Origin: Halosaccharopolyspora lacisalsi
Lineage (GTDB): Bacteria > Actinomycetota > Actinomycetes > Mycobacteriales > Pseudonocardiaceae
NCBI RefSeq assembly: GCF_014137975.1
Contig: NZ_JACGWZ010000002.1
Location: forward strand, 620,001 to 684,000
DNA: 64,000 bases
Direction: 5' to 3'
Each line of letters opens with the position of its first letter. Positions within the stretch are counted from its first letter, which is position 1. The translations under genes and the position numbers were made by a program. Under the pieces are notes generated by a model. It was given only the letters and a program-made list of their open reading frames with translations, was not told where the DNA came from and searched no databases. Positions 55,745 through 63,330 of the stretch are shown here, piece after piece.

Positions 55745-56302
55745 TCACCCCGTCTGCCGGCGCTGTTCCGGTGGTGTGGAGCGCTGCTGGGTCGTGCTGT
55801 AGGCGTACTGCAGGAAGTCCGATCCCGCGACGACGGTGTAGGTGATCACGGCCGCACGGGTCGGCCCGGGAAAGAACGTGTACCCCGCGAACAGCCCGGA
55901 GGCCACCCACGGCGCGAGACAGAACGGGCAGGAGACCAGCTCCCCCAGACTGTGCTCCATGCCCGAGACCCGGACTTCCTCGTGCAGTTCCGAGGGGCCC
56001 GACACGCCTTCGAAGCGGGTGAACGGCACTCGCAGCGGGCTGGTGACCGGATCCTTGGCCAGCGCCCTGCTGATCTTGTGCGTGGCGATCGTCAGCAGCG
56101 TCAACTCGCCGGGGCCGAGTCGGGGCGGCGTTCTTCCCGTGACTCGCGCGGCCCCCGTGAACCCCACCGCACCGGCGAAGTAGGCCAGCAGCACGAGCGA
56201 GTACCCGGCGACCGGGCGGTGCGCCTGCCCGCTGTACTCCGCTCGCTGCCTCGACCACCACGCACGGAGGGAGTGCGCGGGCCGCCGCATCGAATTCACC
56301 AT
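55745..56302 (-). CDS. DUF1360 membrane protein
   Basis: This is a 185-residue protein of the DUF1360 family. The first helix lies near residues 34-55, ATHKISRALAKDPVTSPLR follows, and then the conserved SCPFCLAPWVASGLFAGY with a CxxC pair that begins the second helix, and a final helix. Related proteins in Bacillus include a sporulation-associated member, but the function here is unknown. The ATG at 56302 has GAAGGAGCGC upstream, better than the ATG five codons earlier. Confidence 0.87.
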   Translation of the reverse strand: MVNSMRRPAHSLRAWWSRQRAEYSGQAHRPVAGYSLVLLAYFAGAVGFTGAARVTGRTPPRLGPGELTLLTIATHKISRALAKDPVTSPLRVPFTRFEGVSGPSELHEEVRVSGMEHSLGELVSCPFCLAPWVASGLFAGYTFFPGPTRAAVITYTVVAGSDFLQYAYSTTQQRSTPPEQRRQTG

Positions 56303-56481
56303 GCGCTCCTTCTCCACGAGACATCGAGTCGCAGTGGGGATATACCCGGGTCATCACGATCAGTAAACGCCGCGGCGCGGTAGTTCCGAGCGGGAAATCC
56401 CGAAGACGACATCTGAGTTTCACCGGCCCGTACTGGGTACGCCTGGAGGTAGTCAACCGAGCAGCCCACCGGGAGGTTTTC

Positions 56482-57048
56482 GTGTCCGAGCCGGCGCAAC
56501 AGCAGAATATGATCAACATGCTCATCGCCGACCACCGCGAGGTGGAAGAAGCGTTCCAGCAGTTCGAGACCGGACAGCTCGACGCGAACCAACGCCGCGA
56601 TCTCGCCGACCACATCATCACCGAACTGGTTCGGCATTCCGTGGCCGAGGAGCAGTACCTCTACCCGGCCGCCCGCGAGAGCCTGGACAACGGTGACGAG
56701 ATCGCCGACCACGAGATCTCCGAGCACGCCGAGGCAGAACGCACGATGAAGCAGCTCGAAAGCCTCGACGCCGAGGGACAGCAGTTCGACGAGACGATGC
56801 GGACGCTGATCGCCTCGATCCGCCATCACGTCACCGACGAGGAGGACGACCTCTTCCCCAAGCTGCGGGAAGCCTGCACCGCCGACCGTCTCGAAGAGCT
56901 CGGTGGCAAGATCCGGGAGGCCAAGGAGACCGCGCCGACCCGGCCGCACCCCGCCGCCCCCGACCGGCCGCCGGCGAACAAGATCCTCGCTCCCGGTGCC
57001 GGACTCGTGGACAAGATGCGCGACACGCTCAGTGGACGCCAACACTGA
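56482..57048 (+). CDS. Hemerythrin HHE domain protein
   Basis: This 188-residue protein carries a four-helix hemerythrin-type di-iron domain (about residues 10-140). Candidate ligands are His in IADHREVEEAF, His/Glu in ELVRHSVAEEQYLYP, His in IADHEISEH and His/Glu in RHHVTDEEDDLFP. A disordered Pro-rich tail ends it. Related actinobacterial proteins are linked to oxygen, nitric-oxide or peroxide responses. The GTG start has GGGAGG upstream. It lies next to membrane-stress-type small genes. Confidence 0.9.
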   Translation: MSEPAQQQNMINMLIADHREVEEAFQQFETGQLDANQRRDLADHIITELVRHSVAEEQYLYPAARESLDNGDEIADHEISEHAEAERTMKQLESLDAEGQQFDETMRTLIASIRHHVTDEEDDLFPKLREACTADRLEELGGKIREAKETAPTRPHPAAPDRPPANKILAPGAGLVDKMRDTLSGRQH

Positions 57049-57210
57049 GGGGAGTTCTTCGGAAGGGTTTTGTGCCCGGGGCGTGTGGCGAAGCGGCCAA
57101 GGCGGTTACCTCCTTGGCCGGTACAGCCGAGCCGGCGTCCCGGGCCGGAACGACCGCGGCGCGGCCCCACCGGGAACAGCGGCACCGCGGCACACGCAGG
57201 AGGTGACATC

Positions 57211-57630
57211 GTGAGCGAGCCTCACACCACGAACGGTCGTACCGCGGCACAACGCGGCACGGCCGAACTCATCCGTGATCTCGGAACCGAACTGGCCGAG
57301 CTGTTGCGCACCGAAGTGCGGCTGGCCCGCCTGGAACTGCTGCACAAGGGCAAGGAGGCGGGCAAGGGGGCCGCGCTGTTCGGCGTCGCCGGGGTGATCG
57401 CCCTGCTCGGTGCGATGAGTCTGCTCGCGGGCGTCGTGCTGGTGCTCGCGCTGGTGGTGCCGACGTGGGTTTCGGCGTTCATCGTGGGAGGCGGGTTCTT
57501 CCTGGTGGCCGGGGCGGTCGCGGCTTTCGGCGGAGTCCAGCTGAAGCGGTCCGGACCGCTGGTGCCGGAGGACGCGACCGACGGTGCCAGGACGGACCTG
57601 CGACTCGTGAAGGAGGCGGCGAAGAAATGA
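57211..57630 (+). CDS. Putative actinobacterial holin-X / phage-holin-family membrane protein
   Basis: This is a 139-residue membrane protein. An N-terminal amphipathic helix (LIRDLGTELAELLRTEVRLARLEL) is followed by two close transmembrane helices at about 52-78 and 84-105. The family is labelled holin-like but is widely chromosomal and always near DUF3618, so a cell-envelope role is more likely than lysis. The GTG start has AGGAGGTGA upstream. Its stop overlaps the DUF3618 start (ATGA). Confidence 0.85.
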   Translation: MSEPHTTNGRTAAQRGTAELIRDLGTELAELLRTEVRLARLELLHKGKEAGKGAALFGVAGVIALLGAMSLLAGVVLVLALVVPTWVSAFIVGGGFFLVAGAVAAFGGVQLKRSGPLVPEDATDGARTDLRLVKEAAKK

Positions 57631-57968
57631 CACGCCGGTCCGAGCCCCGCGAGGACCACCTGGCCCATGCCCAGAGCGAGGAGGAGCGCTTGCACGTCCA
57701 GCGCGACCTGGCCCGGGCCGAACTCGGCGAGACCCTCGGCGCGCTGGCCTCCAAGGCGAACGTCACCGCGAACTCCCGGAACTTCGTGCACACCTGCCTC
57801 GCTCGAACCCAGGATCTCGGTGCCGCCGCGGGCGAGTACGCACGCCGTGGCTACGAGCACTGGAGCCGGACGAAGCAGCCTTCACCGGCCGTTCTCACCG
57901 CCGGGGCCGTGGCCCTCGCCGCGGCACTGACGATCGCGAAGTACCGATCCCGCGTTCGCGGCCGCTGA
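57627..57968 (+). CDS. DUF3618 family protein
   Basis: This is a 113-residue protein with the DUF3618 N-terminal helix (RDLARAELGETLGALASKANV) and one C-terminal transmembrane helix (PAVLTAGAVALAAALTIAKY). It is translationally coupled to the upstream holin-like gene, the standard actinobacterial pairing. Function is unknown; an envelope-associated role is inferred from the membrane anchor and the pairing. Confidence 0.85.
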   Translation: MTRRSEPREDHLAHAQSEEERLHVQRDLARAELGETLGALASKANVTANSRNFVHTCLARTQDLGAAAGEYARRGYEHWSRTKQPSPAVLTAGAVALAAALTIAKYRSRVRGR

Positions 57969-58053
57969 CCCCCGGCGCAGCACGAATCAGCAGGCCCACG
58001 CAGCAGCGACGAGGTGTGTAAACATCGCAGGCTCACGGATCCCCGCCCCCCGA

Positions 58054-59094
58054 TTGATCGCTCTCGCCACCGTCGGAATGCTCGTCCTGGCCGGTTGTTC
58101 GGCGTCCGGGCAACCGCCCGAATCCACGGCGCGTGTAGCGGTTCTGAAGACCCGGCTACCCGTGCACGACCCCGTCTGGTCCGACAACGATCGGACACTG
58201 CTCGCCCTGACGCGAGGAACCGGTCAGATCGCGAGAATCCGTCCGGTCGGAACGGACACGGCGGAGCCGCTCACGGCGCGGACCACGGTCTCCGAACCGC
58301 TGGCCGACGTCGGCGAGAACCTCGCCACCAGCCCCACCGGCCACAACGTCGTGTTCCTGCCCCAACCCGAGCGCGACCGGGTCGCCGTGATCGACACCGA
58401 CAGCCTGCGCCGGGTCGACACCCTTCGTGTCGGCCCGGCGCCCTCGTTCGTCGCCAAGGACTCCGGGTCGAGGGCGCTGCTGGCCCTGTCCGAGGACGGC
58501 TCGACGGTGACCGGAGGGGACCTGCGCGATTCGGGGAGCGTGACCTCGCAGCGGGTGGGTGCGAGCCCGGAGGCGGAGCTGGACAGTCCCAAACGAGGAC
58601 GGCTCGTCGACTACCACGTGGCGGGTCCCGGGGGCATCCTGCACTACAAGGGTGCTCCGCGCTCCGTACGTCGGGAGGGCGAAAGCACCATCAGAGCCGA
58701 GAAGACCGCGAGTGACCGGATCAAGGCCTCACGCCTTTACGTCGCGGAGAAGGGCACCGATCGACTGCTGGCCGTGGACACCAAGCGCACCCACGAGGGT
58801 ATGGAGGTCGTGGCGCGGACCAGGTTGGGGGAACCCGTGCACCACCTCGGGGTCGACGAGACGCGGATCTACGCGGCGACCGAGAGCAGGATCGTCGTGC
58901 TCGAAACGAACAGTTACGAGGGCTACGCGAACGACGAGTTCACCCTCGTCGACACCATCGACTACCGGGCCGCGCTGTCCGGAGAGGAGCTCGGGAAGGC
59001 ACCGTTGTCCGGACTGGCCGTGGGCCCCGAAAGAGTGTACATGACGCTACGGGGTCAACCCGCCGTCGTCAGCGTGGCCAAACCGAACATCTGA
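58054..59094 (+). CDS. Hypothetical beta-propeller-like lipoprotein
   Basis: This is a 346-residue lipoprotein with lipobox LVLAGC (Cys near residue 15) and repeated blade-like stretches (VAVIDTDSLRRVDTLRVGPAP, then RLYVAEKGTDRLLAVDT and IYAATESRIVVLETN), suggesting a YncE/YVTN-type propeller at the cell surface. The start is uncertain: a TTG gives a very short signal n-region, and an in-frame upstream stretch (SRIPAPR) has no standard start. No ligand or partner is apparent. Confidence 0.75.
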   Translation: MIALATVGMLVLAGCSASGQPPESTARVAVLKTRLPVHDPVWSDNDRTLLALTRGTGQIARIRPVGTDTAEPLTARTTVSEPLADVGENLATSPTGHNVVFLPQPERDRVAVIDTDSLRRVDTLRVGPAPSFVAKDSGSRALLALSEDGSTVTGGDLRDSGSVTSQRVGASPEAELDSPKRGRLVDYHVAGPGGILHYKGAPRSVRREGESTIRAEKTASDRIKASRLYVAEKGTDRLLAVDTKRTHEGMEVVARTRLGEPVHHLGVDETRIYAATESRIVVLETNSYEGYANDEFTLVDTIDYRAALSGEELGKAPLSGLAVGPERVYMTLRGQPAVVSVAKPNI

Positions 59095-59137
59095 GCAGCG
59101 GGACGACGCGGAAAGCATTCCGCGGAAGGGGCGCGGT

Positions 59138-59548
59138 GTGACCGAACGGGCGGAAAGCGACCGTGTCATCGGCACGGCCACCGACCTGGACCTGCTGGCT
59201 GCTCATCTCGAAGCGCTGCACGAGCTCGCGACCGATCCGGACCGGACGCGGGACGAGGGCCGGGTCTACGACTTCAGCATCCGGTGGGGAACGCTGCTGG
59301 CGGGCAGGCTGGAACGCTTGGAGCACTACTACCTCCGGGACGAGCTGCCGCCCGAGGACCGGAACCGATACGAGCAGCTGCGCACGAAACTGCGGGAGAG
59401 CGTGCCGCAGCTGGAGCGCCTGAACCTGCCACACCCGACCGTGGCACTCGGCGATACCGGCTCGGGGACTGTCGCTCGAACGGTGTCTCCGGACCGACGC
59501 CCCGGACGTCGATCCGACGTGTCGGGCACCGGCAGTGAGGAACTCTGA
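59138..59548 (+). CDS. Hypothetical protein
   Basis: This is a 136-residue, largely helical protein without signal or known motif (DLDLLAAHLEALHELATDPD, WGTLLAGRLERLEHYYLRDE, then RYEQLRTKLRESVPQLERL). The C-terminal 35 residues look disordered. The GTG start has GAAGGGG upstream. Its TGA overlaps the beginning of the transposase remnant. I do not recognise a family. Confidence 0.6.
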   Translation: MTERAESDRVIGTATDLDLLAAHLEALHELATDPDRTRDEGRVYDFSIRWGTLLAGRLERLEHYYLRDELPPEDRNRYEQLRTKLRESVPQLERLNLPHPTVALGDTGSGTVARTVSPDRRPGRRSDVSGTGSEEL

Positions 59549-59876
59549 TGCTGCGAGCGCGCAGGAGCGGACCGAGGCGTCGGCAGCTGTCGCCGGAGCG
59601 GGCCGCTGCGGCGGCGCTGGTACCCCGGCAGCAGGGCCTGGAGCTGACGGGCCCGGAGGACTCTTGAAGCCGTTCACCAAGAACGTGCTGCAGACGGCGT
59701 CGCACGAGGAGAGGCCCGAACACCTCGGCCACGAACCGAACCGGACTGGTGCCGAGCGGGAACCGACGAACACCCGCGATGGCACACGCACGAAGACCGC
59801 GCTTTCGGATGCGGCCGGGCAGGTCGTCAACCGGTCGGTGGTCTTCCACGATCAGGGCGCCGTTCTCGCTGCCTGA
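59548..59876 (+). mobile_element. Remnant of an IS256-type transposase (N-terminal part, frameshifted)
   Basis: One frame from 59548 ends in ALVPRQQGLELTGPEDS. A second frame continues with GGLLKPFTKNVLQTASHEER, PEHLGHEPNRTGAEREPTNT and RDGTRTKTALSDAAGQV. Both parts match the N-terminus of IS256-family transposases. The two are out of frame with one another, and the DDE catalytic domain is missing, so the element is dead. No terminal inverted repeats were identified. Confidence 0.6.
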
Positions 59877-60205
59877 CGACGAGGAGCTTCACCACCTCCG
59901 GTGATGCCCGTGTACCGGCACGACAGAACGGGGGCCGCCGGGGAACGCCCATTTCTCGCTCCGGGCGACGAGCGACTGCCGGATTCACGCATCGATCCCT
60001 GCTTCCGCACGGGAACTGCCGAGGACCACGCGAACTTCAAGTTCCGGCGGATGACCAGCGGTTGCAACGACGACCGGGTGCAGGCGGGCCTGTGACACCG
60101 CTGGTCAGGCACTCGAAGGTCTTCTCAGAGGCCCTGGCCCGGTGACAACGATCCCGCGAATCCAGCGGCCGACGCCGGTGAAACGTCAGTTCAGGTGTGC
60201 GTGAA
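59877..60205. other. Gene-free stretch beside the transposase remnant
   Basis: No gene is supported. Short open frames on both strands overlap with no good starts. A 21-base sequence at 60101-60121 recurs imperfectly (18 of 21) at 62550-62570 on the far side of the signalling genes. Confidence 0.4.
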
Positions 60206-60655
60206 TCAGTGGCCAGCTGTCTCGTGGGCATCGTGGAGGCGGGCCGGTCGGTGGAAGGTGAAGCGGGCTTTGCCGATCCAGATTTCGTCGCCGTCGACGA
60301 GTTCGGTCTGCTGTGTCAGCGGGTGTCGGTTGAGGTAGGTTCCGTTGAGTGCGCCGATGTCGACGAGGGTGTGGTCCCGGTCGGTGTGGTGGAGTTCGGC
60401 GTGATGTCGGGAGATGGTGACGTCGTCCAGGACGATGTCGCAGTCGCGGGCCCGGCCGATCGTGGTGCGGTTGTTGGCCAGGGTGATGCCGGTGCCCGTT
60501 CGGTCTCCACGGGTGGGAACCAGCTCTGCCCGGGTGGTGTTTGGCAGGGCACGCGGTGCGGGGGCAGCCACCGTCTCGCTCTCCTGAGTCAGAGGCGTCG
60601 GTGGCTGGTGCGCTTCCTGCACCGGCCCGGTCACGTCGATTCCGGTGTCGTTCAT
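60206..60655 (-). CDS. FHA domain protein
   Basis: This is a 149-residue protein whose C-terminal two thirds is a forkhead-associated domain binding phosphothreonine peptides: NNRTTIGRARDCDIVLDDVT, SRHHAELHH, then DIGALNGTYLNRHPL (conserved Arg, Ser/His and Asn-Gly present). The N-terminal 45 residues are Thr/Pro-rich and could be a kinase target. The ATG follows GAGGACG. It is the last of four co-directional signalling genes. Partner kinases are not in the window. Confidence 0.9.
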   Translation of the reverse strand: MNDTGIDVTGPVQEAHQPPTPLTQESETVAAPAPRALPNTTRAELVPTRGDRTGTGITLANNRTTIGRARDCDIVLDDVTISRHHAELHHTDRDHTLVDIGALNGTYLNRHPLTQQTELVDGDEIWIGKARFTFHRPARLHDAHETAGH

Positions 60656-60819
60656 GGTCGTCCTCGGCTTTCGCTCCGTTGACGGTGGACGGTGAGTCGG
60701 TGCGTTACGTGCGGGCCGGGTGGTGTTGGGTAATCCGTGCGTGGGTTGGAGCACCCGCCTGGGCGTTTTCCCAGCCAAGGCCCTGTCGGTTCATCAGCGC
60801 AGCGGATGGGGCGTCCACC

Positions 60820-61542
60820 TCAGAGTGACCGGGGGCGGTGGGTCTGACCCTGGCCCGGTTGTTCGTGCTCGGTCGCGAGCCAGGTGGCGATCTCGGCGAG
60901 CTTGATGTTGGTCTGCTGGGAGGCGCGCACCAGCGTGGTGAATGCCTGGTTGCCGGTGATTTTCTCGCGGGCCATGAGCAGGCCCTTGGCCTGGCCGATG
61001 GTGTCCCGAGTCGCCAATGCTTCGTTGAGCTGGCGATCGCGGGCCGCCCCGGCCAGGGCGACAGCGGCGTGGGAGGCGAACAGTTCGCCGATGATGCGTT
61101 CCTCGTCGCCGAAGCGGGCACCGGTGGCTCCGTAGAGGTTCAGCGCGCCGAGATCGTCGTCCTCGACGAACAGCTGGAACGAGATCATGCTGCCCACGCC
61201 CAGCTCGACCGCGCGGGCGGCGAAACGCGGCCACCGGTCCTCGTGGGCCATGTCGTCGACGAGCACGGTGCGCTGGTGGCGAATCGCCTCCAGGCACGGT
61301 CCTTCGTCGAGCTCGGTTTGGGCCTGGTCACAGACGCGGACGAGTTCAGCGGTGGGTACCTGGGCCGTGACCTGTCTGCCGGTGACCCGGCTGATCCCTC
61401 CGTGGACAACGCCCGGCACCGTGGACACGGCCGCGCCCACGATGCCGGCCAGGGTGGTCTGCTCGTCAGGCTCGGCCGCCAACTGCTGGGCGACCGTGCT
61501 CAATGCCTGGGCCAGATCGTGTTCGGTACTGGGGGTATCCAC
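60820..61542 (-). CDS. GAF-ANTAR RNA-binding regulator
   Basis: This is a 240-residue two-domain protein. A GAF sensor (about residues 30-160; TELDEGPCLEAIRHQRTVLVDD, DLGALNLYGATGARF) is followed by an ANTAR domain (about 165-225; ALATRDTIGQAKGLLMAREK, then ASQQTNIKLAEIATWL) that binds RNA hairpins and prevents transcription termination. The GTG at 61542 is chosen because AGGGAGGT precedes it. The signal sensed is unknown; ANTAR proteins often cluster with FHA/STAS genes in actinobacteria. Confidence 0.9.
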   Translation of the reverse strand: MDTPSTEHDLAQALSTVAQQLAAEPDEQTTLAGIVGAAVSTVPGVVHGGISRVTGRQVTAQVPTAELVRVCDQAQTELDEGPCLEAIRHQRTVLVDDMAHEDRWPRFAARAVELGVGSMISFQLFVEDDDLGALNLYGATGARFGDEERIIGELFASHAAVALAGAARDRQLNEALATRDTIGQAKGLLMAREKITGNQAFTTLVRASQQTNIKLAEIATWLATEHEQPGQGQTHRPRSL

Positions 61543-61779
61543 GGGGGCATACCTCCCTGTCGGTACTTGAGCAGTGTTCCGGGATGACCCGGTCAGTCCC
61601 ACGCTCCGTACGGTTCCTCGGCGGTCAGCGCGCGCTGTAGGCACGCCTGCTGTACGGGACGGCGAGCACAGATTCGCTTGGCTTTCCGTTCGCGCCGGTG
61701 ACGCCGCGTCCTGCGCTCGCCCTCGGGGAAAGAGCACCATCTGGTTGGGGCGAGGCAGGCCACGAACCGCTACCTTCGC

Positions 61780-61968
61780 TCAGTCCGTGGGCGGGCAGCC
61801 GCGCGAGGCCGACCCGTCATGGCTCGCCCGGTGACGGGATTGGCCCGTGCAGTGACGGCACCGCACGTTGGTGGCCACGGCATGTCCGCGTTCATCGACC
61901 AGTTCGGTCGTGCGAAGCCTGCTGTCCCCGCAGTGCAAGCAGTGCTGCTCGGCCACGGCGGTGGTCAT
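61780..61968 (-). CDS. Small zinc-ribbon-like protein (62 aa)
   Basis: This is a 62-residue protein (MTTAVAEQHCLHCGDSRLR) with two CxxC pairs, CLHC near residue 10 and CRHC near 40, spaced as in a zinc ribbon. No strong ribosome-binding site is seen before the ATG. It lies between the STAS and ANTAR genes on the same strand. The cysteine spacing is the main argument for coding. Its binding partner is unknown. Confidence 0.5.
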   Translation of the reverse strand: MTTAVAEQHCLHCGDSRLRTTELVDERGHAVATNVRCRHCTGQSRHRASHDGSASRGCPPTD

Positions 61969-62029
61969 CTGTACGTGTCGCTGCCGGTGCGCGAGGGTGC
62001 CCTGCACCCTGTGGTGTCCGGGCCGGTGC

Positions 62030-62488
62030 TCAGCCGATGACATGGAGCGGACTCTCGCGCCTGCGGCCGGGCATGTCGACAACCGCCTCTTCGACGGTGG
62101 CATAGGTCGGGATGGTTCCACTCCATCCGGCCGCGTTCAGAGCCCGGTCGACGCACACGGGCCCGTCCACGAGGCAAACCGTCATCGCGCGGCTGGCGGC
62201 ACGCCGGCGTGCATGGGCCACCAGCTCCAGCCCGACCACACCCAGAAACCGCAGCCCCGACAGATCGAGGACCACGGTCCCGGCCGTCGAGGACAGCCGC
62301 GGCACCAGCAGTTCGTGCAGCCGCGGGGTGGTGCTGACGTCCAGCTCACCGGCGACGTGGACCACGACCGCCGTGCTGGTGGGGCGCCACACGTGCAGCG
62401 CGAGATCCCGCACCGGGCCGGCCTGTTCGGCCGGATCGGCGGGGACGTATTCCGGAGCAACCGGTGTGCTCGGGGCAAACGTAGTCAC
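62030..62488 (-). CDS. STAS-domain protein (anti-sigma-factor-antagonist-like)
   Basis: This is a 152-residue protein with a STAS fold: TAVVVHVAGELDVSTTPRLHELL (about 45-65), TVVLDLSGLRFLGVVGLELV and a C-terminal CVDRALNAAGW. The residue that anti-sigma kinases phosphorylate is normally Ser in DLSG(L/V)xFxxSxG; here the second Ser position reads Gly-Val (FLGVVG), so regulation by phosphorylation is doubtful. The GTG start has GAGGAGGCA upstream. It heads the minus-strand signalling group. Confidence 0.87.
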   Translation of the reverse strand: MTTFAPSTPVAPEYVPADPAEQAGPVRDLALHVWRPTSTAVVVHVAGELDVSTTPRLHELLVPRLSSTAGTVVLDLSGLRFLGVVGLELVAHARRRAASRAMTVCLVDGPVCVDRALNAAGWSGTIPTYATVEEAVVDMPGRRRESPLHVIG

Positions 62489-62899
62489 GACTGCCTCCTC
62501 GAAGGCCGGGCAGCCAGAGAAAGGAACAAGCGATCCCGTGACGACATCCCTGTCACGCACTCGAAGGTCCGCGGGACAACAACCCCGAAACAGGAACCGA
62601 ACACTCCGATCAGACTGGCGCGTTCGGTGATTGGGACTCTGGGGCTGTCGGCTCAACCGCTTTCATCCTACCGGGCGACGACAACCCAGTGTACTGCCAG
62701 TACGCCGCGCCGTACGCGCCCAGCCACTATCCGGATGCGAACTCCGAGCGCCGCACCGGTACCACCGCCGGAGCGGTCGAGCCCCGAATGCTGAGCGGGC
62801 CGGGGGTTTGTCGGTCGGATCGTCCCGGGCAGCCCGCAGGACGAAGCGACGGTGGGGGCCCGACCTCGCACCGAGGTGCCACGCCCGGGCCCTGTGCTC
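62489..62899. other. Gene-free or decayed stretch upstream of the PAS remnant
   Basis: No gene is supported. The promoter of the STAS gene should lie near 62490-62560. The part after 62650 has overlapping open frames on both strands and may hold unrecognisable N-terminal sequence of the PAS remnant. Confidence 0.35.
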
Positions 62900-63244
62900 G
62901 GTCGCACGGCAAGCTGCGGCCGAACGTGCGCAGTGGCAGCTGGCACAGGCTGCCTCGGGCGGCCGGCACGGCGAGGAGAGTTGGTGCCGGCATCGGGACG
63001 GCACCCGGTTTTGGACGCATACGGTGGCCACCGCACGGCGGGCCTCGGGCGGCAGCGCGTGTGGTTTCCTCCAGATCCTTCGCGATGAGACCGAAGCCGG
63101 GGTCCACCAGCAGCGATCCAGCCGGCGGTTCAGCGACCTGTTCGACCTCACCCGGCCGGGATCGCGCTGTTCGACGAAACCGGGCACGTGCTGGACGCCA
63201 ACGAGGCGCTGTCCAACCTGCTGGACTACCGGATGCAGAACTAG
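62900..63244 (+). pseudogene. Frameshifted PAS-domain sensor remnant
   Basis: One frame shows the end of a PAS domain: AQWQLAQAASGGRHGEESWC, RHRDGTRFWTHTVATARR, GFLQILRDETEA. A second frame, entered near 63160, begins another PAS: IALFDETGHVLDANEALSNL, LDYRMQN followed by a stop at 63244. The two parts are out of frame, and no output domain follows. It is a decayed sensor gene, probably once part of the local signalling group. Confidence 0.6.
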
Positions 63245-63330
63245 CCCACCACGGGAACGACAGCAGAAACCGGCGGGTGCTACTCCTCGGTACGGCGACG
63301 GCGCGGATCTGGCGTAACTCCTGGAGCTAG

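Noticed and set aside
57075-57160. A tRNA-like stretch (GCGAAGCGGCCAAGGCGGTTACC)
   Set aside because: The beginning recalls a D-arm of a Leu/Ser-type tRNA, but no T-arm consensus or matching acceptor stem could be found.
59901-60095. A 64-residue plus-strand ORF
   Set aside because: No ribosome-binding site, no motif, and it lies in the decayed flank of the transposase remnant.
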